Part shown: piece after piece, positions 22,041-34,039 of the stretch | How the letters are laid out: each line of letters opens with the position of its first letter | How positions within the stretch are numbered: position 1 is the stretch's first letter | Origin: Chaetoderma sp. LZ-2023a | Lineage: Eukaryota; Mollusca; Caudofoveata; Chaetodermatida; Chaetodermatidae | Assembly (NCBI GenBank): GCA_034401795.1 | Contig: CM067369.1 | Location: forward strand, 137,094,496 to 137,158,495 | Direction: 5' to 3' | Length of the DNA stretch: 64,000 bases | Notes under the pieces: generated by a model | What the model was told of the DNA's origin: nothing | What the model saw: the letters and a program-made list of their open reading frames with translations, nothing else | The model's database searches: none | Position numbers and translations under genes: made by a program

Positions 22041-22440
22041 CCTACAATAAACAAGCGGAATGAGACCCGGATGGAAGGCAGACAATTAATTTTCAAATAA
22101 TTTTGACTCATAAATTAACTGTAACCTGATGTAACTGTAAACTGATCGCCTGTTGGGGTTTAAAGAAGGCGATCGTCTGGCATATATCGTTGTTAGCACA
22201 CGTCCCAGATTCTATGGGGTCAGAAATTGGAACATGCGACACAACGAAATTTAGAGACCTAAGTCTTTTAACTATGGATAATAAAGAACGATACAACCTG
22301 GTTATCTTCAGCCGTATGCTCCTTAGTCCTTAGTTAATCCTTTCACGAACACACAAACTATCACAAATTAAAGACTTAGATCTTTTGTTTCACAAAAAAA
22401 CCCACTAAAATCCTTAATGCAAAAAGCATGTATTGCTCTT

Positions 22441-22600
22441 GTTGCTATGCAAACAAGAATGAGCTCTATGGTAAACGGGTACTCGGCAGTTGGGAGCCGA
22501 GTACCCGGTTCCCAGGAGTCGGTAAAGCTTTCTAAGTCTATAATCCTAGAGCCGCTGTGAGGGCCAGCTGTATATCAGAAGTAACAGAATGGTGAGTATT
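22441..22600 (-). repeat. Right inverted terminal repeat of the DIRS element
   Basis: Inverted copy of 16,052-16,210, followed by the unique end GATCAAAGGAGAAT (22,601-22,614) that is mirrored in the ICR. Confidence 0.88.
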
Positions 22601-22763
22601 GATCAAAGGAGAATCCCTCGTCCCTTCCACTTGTGACGCGTGAAATACTATTCATACCGCTTACAAAACTATATTCAGGTGTGCTTTCATTATGTTAGTT
22701 ATGCAGCACCTCCAAACACAGTTGACACACGACGGAAAGTGTAGGACCAGCAACGTCACTAAT

Positions 22764-23120
22764 TCACCTTTCCAGAGTACCCACCCATCATATGACGTCA
22801 TAATGAACTGCGTGATGTGTACAATGACTTCATAATGAATGACGTCGATAAGTACGTCACGAATGCATATTTGAAGATGGTCAATGTGTTGTTGTACAAA
22901 TTGTTTGCTTTTACTATTTAAATATTCTGTTGAATATTTTGAACTAACTTGCTGCCAGCACCCAGTCAAATTAGTTACAAAATATTCAACAGCTTCCCTG
23001 TATAGTTTTCAAGACATTGAGAGCTAGGGCATTTGTGGATCGATCAATCCTAACACGCTGAGGTGTGGGTGGAGCTTAGCTAGTGATGGGCGGGGCATAG
23101 CTAAAAATGGAAAGGTCCAT
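22764..23120. mobile_element. MITE family B, near-complete copy
   Basis: Ends CACCTTTCCAG... and ...TGGAAAGGTCCATT are inverted. Internal hairpin at 22,926-22,990 (CTGTTGAATATTTTGAA / TACAAAATATTCAACAG). Several TGACGTCA-like octamers lie in the left half. About 357 bp, non-coding. Confidence 0.65.
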
Positions 23121-23264
23121 TGGATGCAAGTTAAGCACTACTTACAGCTAGTAAATGCTTTTTTCAAATTACTCCGATTCATTTCGGTTTTTTCACAAGT
23201 GGTAGTATATTTAATATTGTATGAAATTACCAATAAACATCATTTGATAGTTCCATTTTCCTTC

Positions 23265-23352
23265 CTTTAAAGAAAAAGCTGACAGCCGTACAATGGATGG
23301 ACGGTCGCCACAGCATAAGCTCATTTTGGCCTTTCTGGCCATGTGAGCTTAA
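23265..23352 (+). repeat. 3' end of dispersed bivalve-type repeat (family C)
   Basis: GGACGGTCGCCACAGCATAA then GCTCATTTTGGCC...GGCCATGTGAGC, a terminal stem-loop found at the end of every family-C copy in the window (26,157; 29,575; 30,302). Confidence 0.55.
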
Positions 23353-23458
23353 AATGGACATTGATTTTTTATTTTATGCGCAGACCCCATTGAATTAACA
23401 GCAACTGTATGCATATCCCATCATGCCATGCAAGAGAAACATGTCAAACATTACTCAC

Positions 23459-23528
23459 ATTCGGTCTCTGTGCTCACTTGCATCCTGGGGTGTGCCAATC
23501 TGATTGACCATTCGCTGAATTTGTGCCA
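23459..23528 (-). CDS. Syntaxin coding exon 3
   Basis: 70 nt between acceptor caattttag and donor gtgagtaatg (minus strand). Codes [23 protein letters not shown] plus two bases (AT). The only window segment resembling the first Habc helix end of syntaxin 7. Confidence 0.82.
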
Positions 23529-26500
23529 CTAAAATTGAAACAACAAACACATAGAACATTCTTTTAGAAATACATACTTTGTACATGGATAAGTGAGGAT
23601 GGTAGCCATATTAGCTTGATAATAATAATAAAAGACAATCAGACAAAATCAAGGCGTCTGGAGTACTTACTGGAACTGGACATCTAGCCAATCTCCCCAA
23701 ATGTCAAGGAGTCCCACATTAATGAATGTTACACATTAGTTCATCAACGCATCAAATAAAAATTTGATCACCATGACATGCTGAAAAATCGGCTGTGAAA
23801 TACCAATGGACCTTTCCAGTTTATCCATCAACCATATGACATCATCATCAACTACATGACGTGTATGCAGATATCATAATCAATTACGTCATGTATGATG
23901 TAGCTAAGTTTGTCACAAACACTTAATTGACGACGGACTAAGTTTTGTTGTATGAATTGTATGTCTTTACTACTTAATAAACATGCTGTTAAATATTTTG
24001 AAACTAATTTGACCGGGCACTGTTGCTGCCACAGGCAGCAACAGCACCCAGTCAATTCAATAGCTTACCTTATAGTTTTCTGGAAATTGATAGTCAGGGA
24101 GTTCAGGGATCAAACGATTCCAACACGGATGAAGTGTGGGTGGAGCTTAGCTAACGATGGGCAGGGCATAGCTAAAACTGGATTCTTCCATTATCGAATA
24201 GTATTAACCCTTTAATTGTCAAATTTAGTCAAGAAAATTTAAATATCGGGTTTGGCCAGTATGACCATTAAAGGGTTAATGTTTAGCAATTGGGTGCATG
24301 ATAAACCACATCAACTACATGCATTATATAAGTTTAAAACTATTGATTAACTACCGTATTTTCCCTATTTTAACCGCCCCTCCCAATTATACTGGCCCCT
24401 TGTTTTTGAGAACTGTGAAGAAAAAAAAACTAAGCTCCAAATTCCCAAAAGTACAGAACGAAGACATTGAACACATTTCCACGCTTAATATTTCATACCG
24501 CTTTTGCATATGCTTAATGTATAGCGCATATATATCCATAATCGCGGGAGTGAAATTATTAATTGGGACCGCCTAAATAGTGCTTGTACTTTATTAAACA
24601 TCGTTTATTTCATGAAATGTAATCCAGATTTTGATAAAATAGCGACGAGAAATAACGAATTGTATCACGTGATGTATCAGCTTCCGCTTAGTGGGATGAC
24701 TTAAGGTCGTTACTCGAGTAGTGGCAAGACACTAATATTAGTACCCGGGTAGATACTTAACAATCCACATACATAGGAAGGTAGCTTCGAGTGATGGCAT
24801 AAACTCAGCCTATAGCGGAAGCTGATTAATACGCGGAAGAATCGTCTGCATTTTACAGACCTAATTTAATGGACTCGGAATGTACTGTCTATATATATAA
24901 TCAATACGTGAGCATCATACATTTATATCCGACCCAACTAACGGGTACCCGACAAAATAACGGCGATCTACAGTGAATTTTTCTCCCTAATTAAGCTGGC
25001 CCCTTACGCGACTGCTAACTGCCCGGCGGTTAAATTAGGGTATATCAGTAGAAAAAGGAACTAACAAGTGTTAACAAGTTCATTCTATATCATGAAAATA
25101 ATGAGAAGTTCTAGACTCTACAAATTACTGAATTTATTTCTATCAGCTTACCATTCTGTGTTATCTTCTGAATGTTACCACTAACTGTTTGACTTAGGCG
25201 AGAAAATTCATTGGAACTGTCCCGAGCTGAAATAAATCATGGCATACAAGCATAATACATGCACAATGTAGTTAATTAATGGTAGTGGACATTTCTAGCT
25301 TATCCATCCATGACGTAATAATTAACTACATGTACGTGATGTGTAGGACGACATCATAAACAAGCGGTTTCGGGGAAGAAGATTTTTAAAGACATTTATA
25401 AAAATTGGCCAAAATCCAAGAAGGCTGCCGGCCAAATTGGCTGATCGGCTTCATTTGAACAAACTTGAATCTCTACACCCTACGGATTCTTCCTGCCATA
25501 TAATAATTGAAATTGGCCCAGTAGTTCTTGAGAAGACATTTTAAATTTCCCATTGCTTTAGTATGGGAGCTTTTGGCGGGAAAATAATCCAAGATGGCAG
25601 CCAAACCGTTTATCTGACAGTTTAAAAAATTGTAAATTTGAGATCAGAATACCCAAAAACATATATAAAACCAATTTCAGCCTTAAAATCCATCAAATAA
25701 AAAAATCCAATATGGCCGCCAAACTTCCCTTGAACAAACTTTAATGGGCCTTAGTCCCTAATCATATTTGTCAAATTTCGGCCCGATCCCTTCAGCGGTT
25801 CTGGGGAAGAAGTTGTTTCACTAAAACTAGGTCAACCAAGATGGCACCCGAACATCAAGTCCCCTTGAACAAACTTGGTTAAGCTCTTGCCATAGATCAA
25901 TATTTAATGAGGTTTGCATCATTTCCTAAAATCGGCCAAAATCCAAGATGGCCGCCAGCCAAATTGTCCAATTAGCTTCATTTGAACAAACTTGGATGCC
26001 TATGTCCTAAGGATGCTTCCTGCCACATATGATTGAAATCGGCCCAGTGGTTCTTGAGAAGTCGTTTAAAGGAAAAGTTGACGGATGGATGATGGATGGA
26101 CACACGTACGGTCGCCATGGCATAAGCTCACTTGGCTTTTCAGGCCAGGTGAGCTAACAATGACGTCATGAATGTCATAGGTAGGTTCGTCGCGAGTGCA
26201 TAATTGATGATGGACTAAGCATTGGTGTATGAATTGCATGTCTTTACTATTTAATAACCATGCTGTTGAATATTTTGAAACAAATTTGACTATGGCGCTG
26301 TTGCTGCCATCAGCAAAAGCACCCAGTCAAATTAGTTTCAAAATATTCAACAGCTTAACTGCATAGTTTTTGGAAATACTGGCTGTGGTCTTAAAAGTTA
26401 ACCTGAAGCATTAAAAGTAGAAGGAAATCGTTAAAACAATTCTGTGATGATAGTTTTCATCAAAGCAGCCATTTTAGTCTAACATTTGCAGCTGCTATTA

Positions 26501-29500
26501 TTTAGTATTGTATTGTTCTCACTGTTGCACAATGGTCAGCATAAAACCATTCCCTTACCGGTAATGCTAATGATAGTTATTGTATTGTTCGCCGCCAAGC
26601 ATTTCAAGGAGAGCAGAGCTCCATGTGTGTGCATAATAAAAGTATATAGTTCGATTCTAACAGTGTTTTACCTATGGCAGAGTTGAAATGTGCTGGGGCT
26701 AAATATTTTTATAACAATTATTACTGACATACTTTCAGCCTATACTAGCAACAATCTTCTTTCAAATTGCGCTCACAATTCTCAGACGGCAATCGAACTG
26801 TCACTAGCTAACATTTGAACCCTTTACTCTTGACATCTCCAAAGTGCTCTTTAACACATACTTGAAACTCTAGTTTGGTTTCTCCTATGTATTGTTTCTG
26901 ATATACGGAACAAGTTAGGAGATAGATGACATTTCTAGTGGAGCAGTATGCTTTCACACGACTGGTGTATTTAAGGTGTGTGCTCCTGAGTGTTCCATTT
27001 TTGTTGATTTAGGAAGAAAGTGCAATTTGGCTTTTGGCACATCAATCTTGTTTGGATGACACTATCCTGACATCCCCTAGTATTGGGATAAGAGAATTGT
27101 GCTCTGACCAGTGACCAGTTGGTTTTTGAGAGTCTGGTTCGTCCTGTAACCATATAGAGCTTCCTCTGTGACCGTGCCTCTACATTTGGCATTGGTCTTA
27201 AGGAGGCCTGTTGATGATTTTCTTTAGTTGGATGTTGTGAGGGTGGAAGTCTGTGATTAGTGGCATTGTTGTTTTTATCTTTTGGTGCTAGGAGGTTGAT
27301 TCATTCCTGTGCTATAGCTCTGTTGTTGCTATTGATTAGAATATCTAATGGATATCCGCGATTCTCATAGTGTATGATAGTGTCACAGGAAAGTTGTTCA
27401 AAATCATCTGTGCTAGAACAGATTCTTCTCAGTCTTAGGAATTGACCACAGGGGCGGGCATTTTCTGTGGCATCAGGATGTGCTGACTGATAGTGTAAGT
27501 CGTCGTGTGTATCTGTTGGTTTAGAGCATAGGTCAAATTGCACTGTGTTGTGTTGTGTTGATTGAGATCGATAGTTGTGTCCAAGAAATGTATGTTTTTT
27601 CTGCTGTGAACCTGATTGGTTCATACACTGTATTCATACAGTTAATGAATGTTTCCAGTGCTGCTTCCCCATCCGTCCATATCATGAATATGTTGTCAAT
27701 GTATAGCATAGGTACAGCGACTGGTGATGAGTGGCATCACATAATCATGGTTCTTCAAGTTGTGCTTGTGTCATGAAGATAATGCCGTAGTTTGGTGCTG
27801 TGACTTTAGTGCCCATTGTGGGTCCACATATCTGTAGATAGTGTTTGTTGTTGAACCTGAAGTTGTTGCAAGTCAGGACTATTTTCAGCAACCTCGGGCT
27901 AGCTAGACTGGATGTTGGTGTACAATGATGTGACGTCTATCGTAACTAGGAAAGCATTTTCTGGGATAGTCCCAAAGGTTTCAACGTTGTTGATGAAGTC
28001 AGTTTATCCAACAGCTACGAAAGTGGAAATTTGTAATCAAAGTCCAGATCATAAATAGTGACAACAAAATCTCTTTTGACCTATATACCAAACCGACTGA
28101 CGGTTGACATGGATAGCTACACCACTCATCCACAAATCCAGATAGCAGAACCCTTATGGCTAATTTTTACGCCTACGCAGAATCTGCACCTTTGATAAAG
28201 ATTTTGAAAGTCAGGCAAAAGAAACCATTCTCCACTATGACAATAGAGGTTACCCTTTCAGGCTTTGGACAACCTGATAAATTGCTATAACAGGGCACTC
28301 AACTGCCCTCGTTCGGACCTACTTCAAAACGTAAGTAAAAAACCACAGAGAAACAACAGTTAATGCAAAGCACTCATCACAGATTTCCATAAACAGGGTC
28401 GGCTTGCTAAGGTCATCCTACAACATTGTCATTTCTTATTTAAGTAGTCCAAAATGTTGTGATGCTTTTCCAGAGAAACCTCTCTGGATAGGCATGATGA
28501 CTAGTGATGAGAATTTGAAGGACCAACTAGTCACAGCAGATTTTTCCTATCCTGACCAGAAAGTACAACAGTGATATTCAATTCCCAGACTTGTACGAAA
28601 CCAAATTATTTCGTCAGAAAATATTAAGACAAAACTAGCTGCTTTGGCATTACACATGCCAACCTTAAATATAAGGCAAAAGTGAAAACATACTGCACAA
28701 CACGCAACATTGTCTATCTCATAACTTGCAAGAAATTGCAGAAACAATATGTTGGGGAAACCCTCCGACAGTTTCAAATCCGCTACAAGGAACACATTAG
28801 AGATATTAAAAACATCATTCCTGGTCATGGCCCCACTGATGTGCAGTACCGGACCATCAAAGTTACTCCCACACGAACCGAACGACAACACAACCTCTAT
28901 CCGTAATGAACGCGAGTCTTCTTGGATCTATCCATTGCATACTATGGATTCAATTGGCACACACCCCCTCCTCCACCACTACTGCAAGTCGCAGCGAAAT
29001 TTGAAATCAGCAAATGCAAAAAAAACAATATAAAATCAATCTTGGCTTCAAAATTCATCAAATAAAAAAATTCAGTATGGCCACCAAACATGCTAGATTT
29101 TGATTGGCTCATGGCAGCCATGTTTTTTGACAAACTTTAACGAACCTTAGTCCCTAATCTTATCTCCCAAATTTCGGACCGATCCCTTCAGCTGTTCCAA
29201 TGGAGAAGTCATTTTCATGAAAACTAGGAAATCCAAGATGACCCCCAAAGAATTTGGTCAATCAAGTTCCCTTGAACAAAGTTGGTTTAATACCTCTTGT
29301 CCAAGATGATATTTTATGAGTTTTGAATTGATCCCACAAACGGTTTTGGAGATTTTTAGTCATTTAAAAAAATCAACCAAAATCAAAGATGGACACCATA
29401 CAAATTGGCTGATCGGCTCTATTTGATCAAACTTGGATTGCCATGCCCTAAAGCGGCTTCCTACCAAATATAATTGAAATCGGACAAGTGATTCTTGAGA

Positions 29501-32500
29501 AGTCTTTCAAAGAAAAAGTTGATGGATGGTTGCCCCAGTATATAAGCTCAGTCATGTGAGCTAAAAATCAGTTTTATGCGGAAACACAGTGATCCAGTCA
29601 GATCAGCTACTGTCATAAAGCAGTGTTCCGTTACTGATCCATATGTGAAATAGCCATACATAGAATGTAACGACCTGCCTATTGTGAGACAAACAATCAC
29701 CCTTCTTCAAGACTTCGGGCCTGTGCATATTGAGCCTTCTGCATATTTTGAGAAACATTCTGTGCAGCTACATAATTTTTGGATCCGACAATGTATGCAG
29801 GATACCATTCGGACCACTAGGTCTACAATTTTCACCCAAAAGTTGACAATCAAAATTCTGTAAAGATAAGTTCTGAAGCCTACCCAGATAGTGTCTGTCA
29901 AACCAACTTCCGGCAAATTGTTCACAAAATCTAAGCCTTTCCCACAAAAAACTGACTATCAAAATTCTGTATACAAGTTCTGAAGCCTACCCTCATCGAG
30001 TCCTTCCAGCCAAATTAGTTTGAAATCCACCAAACTGTTAATGAGGAGCATTGTTTTGACAAGAACCAGTAAATTTTTCATAAAATCTAAGCCTTTCACC
30101 CAAAAAATTGACCAATCAAAATTCTGTATATATGTTCTAAAGCCTACTACACCCATAGGGTCCTTCCAGCCAAATTAGGTTGAAATTTGGTAAGTGGTTA
30201 TTGAGGAGTAGCCTTTTAAAGCAGAAGTTACGCCAGACGATTGGACAACGGGCGGTCACCATGGCATAAACTTACTTGGCCATTCTGGCCAGGTGAGCGA
30301 CAACAAAACAACACAGTGTCTCAACAAGGAAACAGTAAAAAATTTGATCAACTGGTCAGGAATTCTTCTTCAGCTTTTGTATGCTTGATCTTGTTGGATT
30401 GAAATCTGAATGTCAGTGCTCTGTTCTGCACTTGCTTTTATACTCTCGGATCTGGTTACAGTTGCTCCTTAGTGTAACCAGGATCAGATAAAATCTGGTT
30501 TTGTGTAACCAGAGATTTTAGTTTGTAACCGGAAATGTTGTATTTGCAACCAAAAATTTTGTTTTGTAACCGGATTTGTGCAACCGGATTTGTTCAATCC
30601 TGTAACCAGAAATATTTGTTGTGTAACCAGATTTTTCGATTGTTGGTTAGGTGTAACCGGAAAATCGGTTTTAGTGTAACCATTAAAATTTGACTTATTT
30701 TTAGAGGTCAGTGTAACCGTAAAAAATCTGTTTCTGTAACCGTAAATTTTTTTCTCAGTTTAAGAGGACAACATTTATGTGATCTAGATTTTGCCGATGT
30801 TGTGGGTTATTCTAGTTTTTTTATAATTCGCGTTGGTTGGCATAAGTTTCTATTGTGGCAGAATAACCGTAAGTGGAAATGATTCGGATTTATGGTGTTT
30901 CGTACTTTGTTTAGTTATACTCATCAGAAAAACTAAGATTGGATTTAGTTATCCATACAGGAGATATTCACAGTGGTGAGAGGAGAGTTTCTGTCTTAAC
31001 CTTGTTAAGGGTGTTCCCCAATCTTATGATCATCCGAGGTGTTAGGTAAGATAGTGTCGGAGATGTTCTCACTGTTGACATATAGAAAATTAAGTAGTTC
31101 ATCGTCCATTACATCACTTGTTGATTGAATGCAGCCTTCTGGAATGTGTATGATGATTTGAGTTTCGTTGGACTGTGCATGTGTTTGCGCTCAAGTGGTT
31201 CTGCTCACCAGTGCTTCTGACTAGTGGGTGTGGTCAGGTGATATTGAGATTAGTGGTGTCGCACTGTCCGTGTTGTTAGCTTCTAGTGTCTATGTGTTTG
31301 TTGTTGATGTGTTTAAACAATCTTAAAACTGAGTGCTGTCCATTTGTAACAGTGTACATTCACAGGTGGTCTAAACGTGCCACAACAGGGTGGTCAGGGT
31401 ACAGCAAACCCTGCCTGTAATGGTCACTGAGTAGGCCATCAAAACAGTGTCACTAAATACAAGTGCTCGCTTAAACATTTAACACTTTACTTTAAGCGGA
31501 CTAACAATGGCATCTGTAGTGTTTTTGAGAAATGTCCATTTCTTGTCCAAGAGAAAATATATCACTGGAATGAATGCCTTGATAAATCTTTTGGCCTGCA
31601 AATGGACATTTTCTATAAGAAATATGAAATTTCCTTGAATGAATTTGCGGGTTAAGCAGTTATTAATACAAACTTATAATTGGCTATGGCATATTGATGA
31701 ATGGGTGAAATGATGGTGACTTGTTCATTAAGACTGGTGGTTCATTAAAACACCACATCTTGAGGAACCACCATATTTTGGCAGCAAAATCTGGTATGTT
31801 CAGTGACTGTCCATTTAATGATCATTAAAGACAAGGTCAGCTAGCAGCACCACTTAAAAACAACCAAACTAGGTATACTGATGACCCGCTAGTAGTAAAA
31901 CTGTCAGCTCCATGTCAGCAGAGCAGAAAGCATTAAGGCTGCGCATCTATCAAAGTGGCCAAAGTGAAGACCGCACAAAACTATGCCGGGAGCGCAATAA
32001 CGTTCTATGCCACATTTGCGAACGCTTAAAAGATCTTGCTATTCAACAAGCAGACTCCCTAGCAGATGAAATCAATGCCATGAATGACTGTCACAAAATG
32101 TTTCAGGCATCCTGAGCCCTTAGAGTTACTGACCACACACCAGCACTCACTGCACACCACTCTGAAGGACACTTTAGTGGGACAGACCCGGGCAAAGCCG
32201 AGGCGAATCGAGAATGGTTCCAGGAACAGTTCACTGACCACGATCATGAACCCCTGCACCCGTTCTCAGGAGACCCCAGGCCATTACTAACACAAATTAA
32301 AACAGCAGAAGTTGAGAAGGCATTTAAATCCCTGAAACATGGATGTGCATCTGGACCTAATGGCATGAGCAATGAATTATTCAAATATGCAAGTGACATT
32401 ATCTCAAAACCAATCATGACCTAATGCACCATTTATGCACCACCTTCCCATCGACGCTGTAGGCCAAGGCACCGTTATCGCGCTACCCAAGCCCAAGAAG

Positions 32501-33969
32501 CCATCTGGCCCCACAGCTAATCTGCAGCCCATTGTGATCCTCAACAGCATACGGAAAATCTTATACAATTTTACCCTATGCTGTATCCAAGACAAGATTG
32601 ATGACTTCACCGGATCATGTCAAAGTGGCTTCAAACGTCTTGCAGACACCAAGCTGAGAGTACGAGTCAAGTCAGTGAAGTCTGTAGAGTTTGAGACATC
32701 AATCGGCTCCCCACAGGGCAATGGGCAAAAGCGAAGGACTGATTGCAGCTGTAGGATGTTTCTACTACTACAGCCGCAGAATACGTACTAATCATATATA
32801 CAAAGACAAGATTAATTATATCTCATTTTCAAGGGAAAATGTTGAATATTTTAGAAATAAGTTGACTTTTAAATTCATTTTTAAAACTTTTCATAAAATA
32901 AACTATTTTATGTGTACATGTATATTTAGGCAGTTCTAGTTGTATGTGTAATGGCGTGTAACTGTATTTTAACACTCCTGCAGATAAATTCCTTGGATCT
33001 CAATCTCAGGGCAAACAAACATAAAAGGTGTTGTATATTTTGAAATTTATATAACTGCCTTAGGCATGTTAGGCGGTAATCGCTTCTAGTCATATTAAGT
33101 TCAAAATATTCAACAGCATATGCTATACATACAGGGATGTGCAATTGAAATCGTTAACACTCACATACCTGCACCAATATGTATTTTAACCATGTAATGG
33201 TTAAGCTGGACAACAATGGTTTCTGAAGTGGTAATAGCAATGGTATATATGTTAGAAAGATAGGTCCAAGGGGCTATGAGCTATTTCTGATTGACAAAAC
33301 AAGAATTTCACGGAATTAAAGGTCTCGTCTGTCTCCTGTTTGTCGCAATGATGTTGACTTTGTGACCTCAATGTTATCATGCAGGTTTCTAATGTTATAG
33401 CTAACCATGTATTCAAGTGTACTTCCAATAGGATTAACCAATCCTGAAATATAAATGTAAATGATTTGCTAAATGGCAAAACTTGAGGACAAATAGTAAT
33501 GTTAGAATGACCATGACCTTTGACCTAATAACGTCATTATTATCATGCAGCTTCCTTATTGCATAGGGAACCATGTGACCCTCCAAGATTAGTTCCGGTA
33601 TCACTGGTACTTAGTTTAACAAGATCGCCGCCTAGTTGGGCTTAATACATGTATGCCCGTCTTTAACGAATTTTAATCTTTTCAGGGAGTATAATTAGGG
33701 ACAGATCTAACCGATATAAAATCATGACACTTTGTTTCTACATATATTATTATTGTTCACTGAAAATTGAATTTCAAATATAGGTTAAAAAATCCCTGGC
33801 TCGGAAATAATTTTTGACAAATTTTACTCTTTTCAGGGGGAATAACTATCACAAATACGGATGCATCTCACTGAAACAAAATCATGACACATCGTCTCCG
33901 CCTAATATGTACACTGGAGCAAAAATTTCAAATGTAGGTTAAGAAGTTTTTGAGATATGGACAGGACAC

Positions 33970-34039
<70 letters not shown>

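Larger units (their letters stand above)
16014..22614 (-). mobile_element. DIRS-type tyrosine-recombinase retrotransposon, full-length ends
   Basis: The element is 6.6 kb, coding on the minus strand in the order gag, RT-RNase H, tyrosine recombinase. Inverted terminal repeats of about 155 bases face each other (16,052-16,210 and 22,441-22,600). An internal complementary region (16,262-16,364) is the complement of the two outermost ends joined together, the hallmark of DIRS replication through a circle. No target duplication is expected for this group, and none is seen. I see no methyltransferase domain. It lies in the syntaxin intron after coding exon 3, in the same orientation as the gene. 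Frameshifts in the RT frame indicate this copy is not active. Confidence 0.9.

Noticed and set aside
30455..30765. CRISPR-like array suspicion for the GTAACC words
   Set aside because: Repeat word is only 6-7 bases, spacing is irregular, and the DNA is clearly metazoan.
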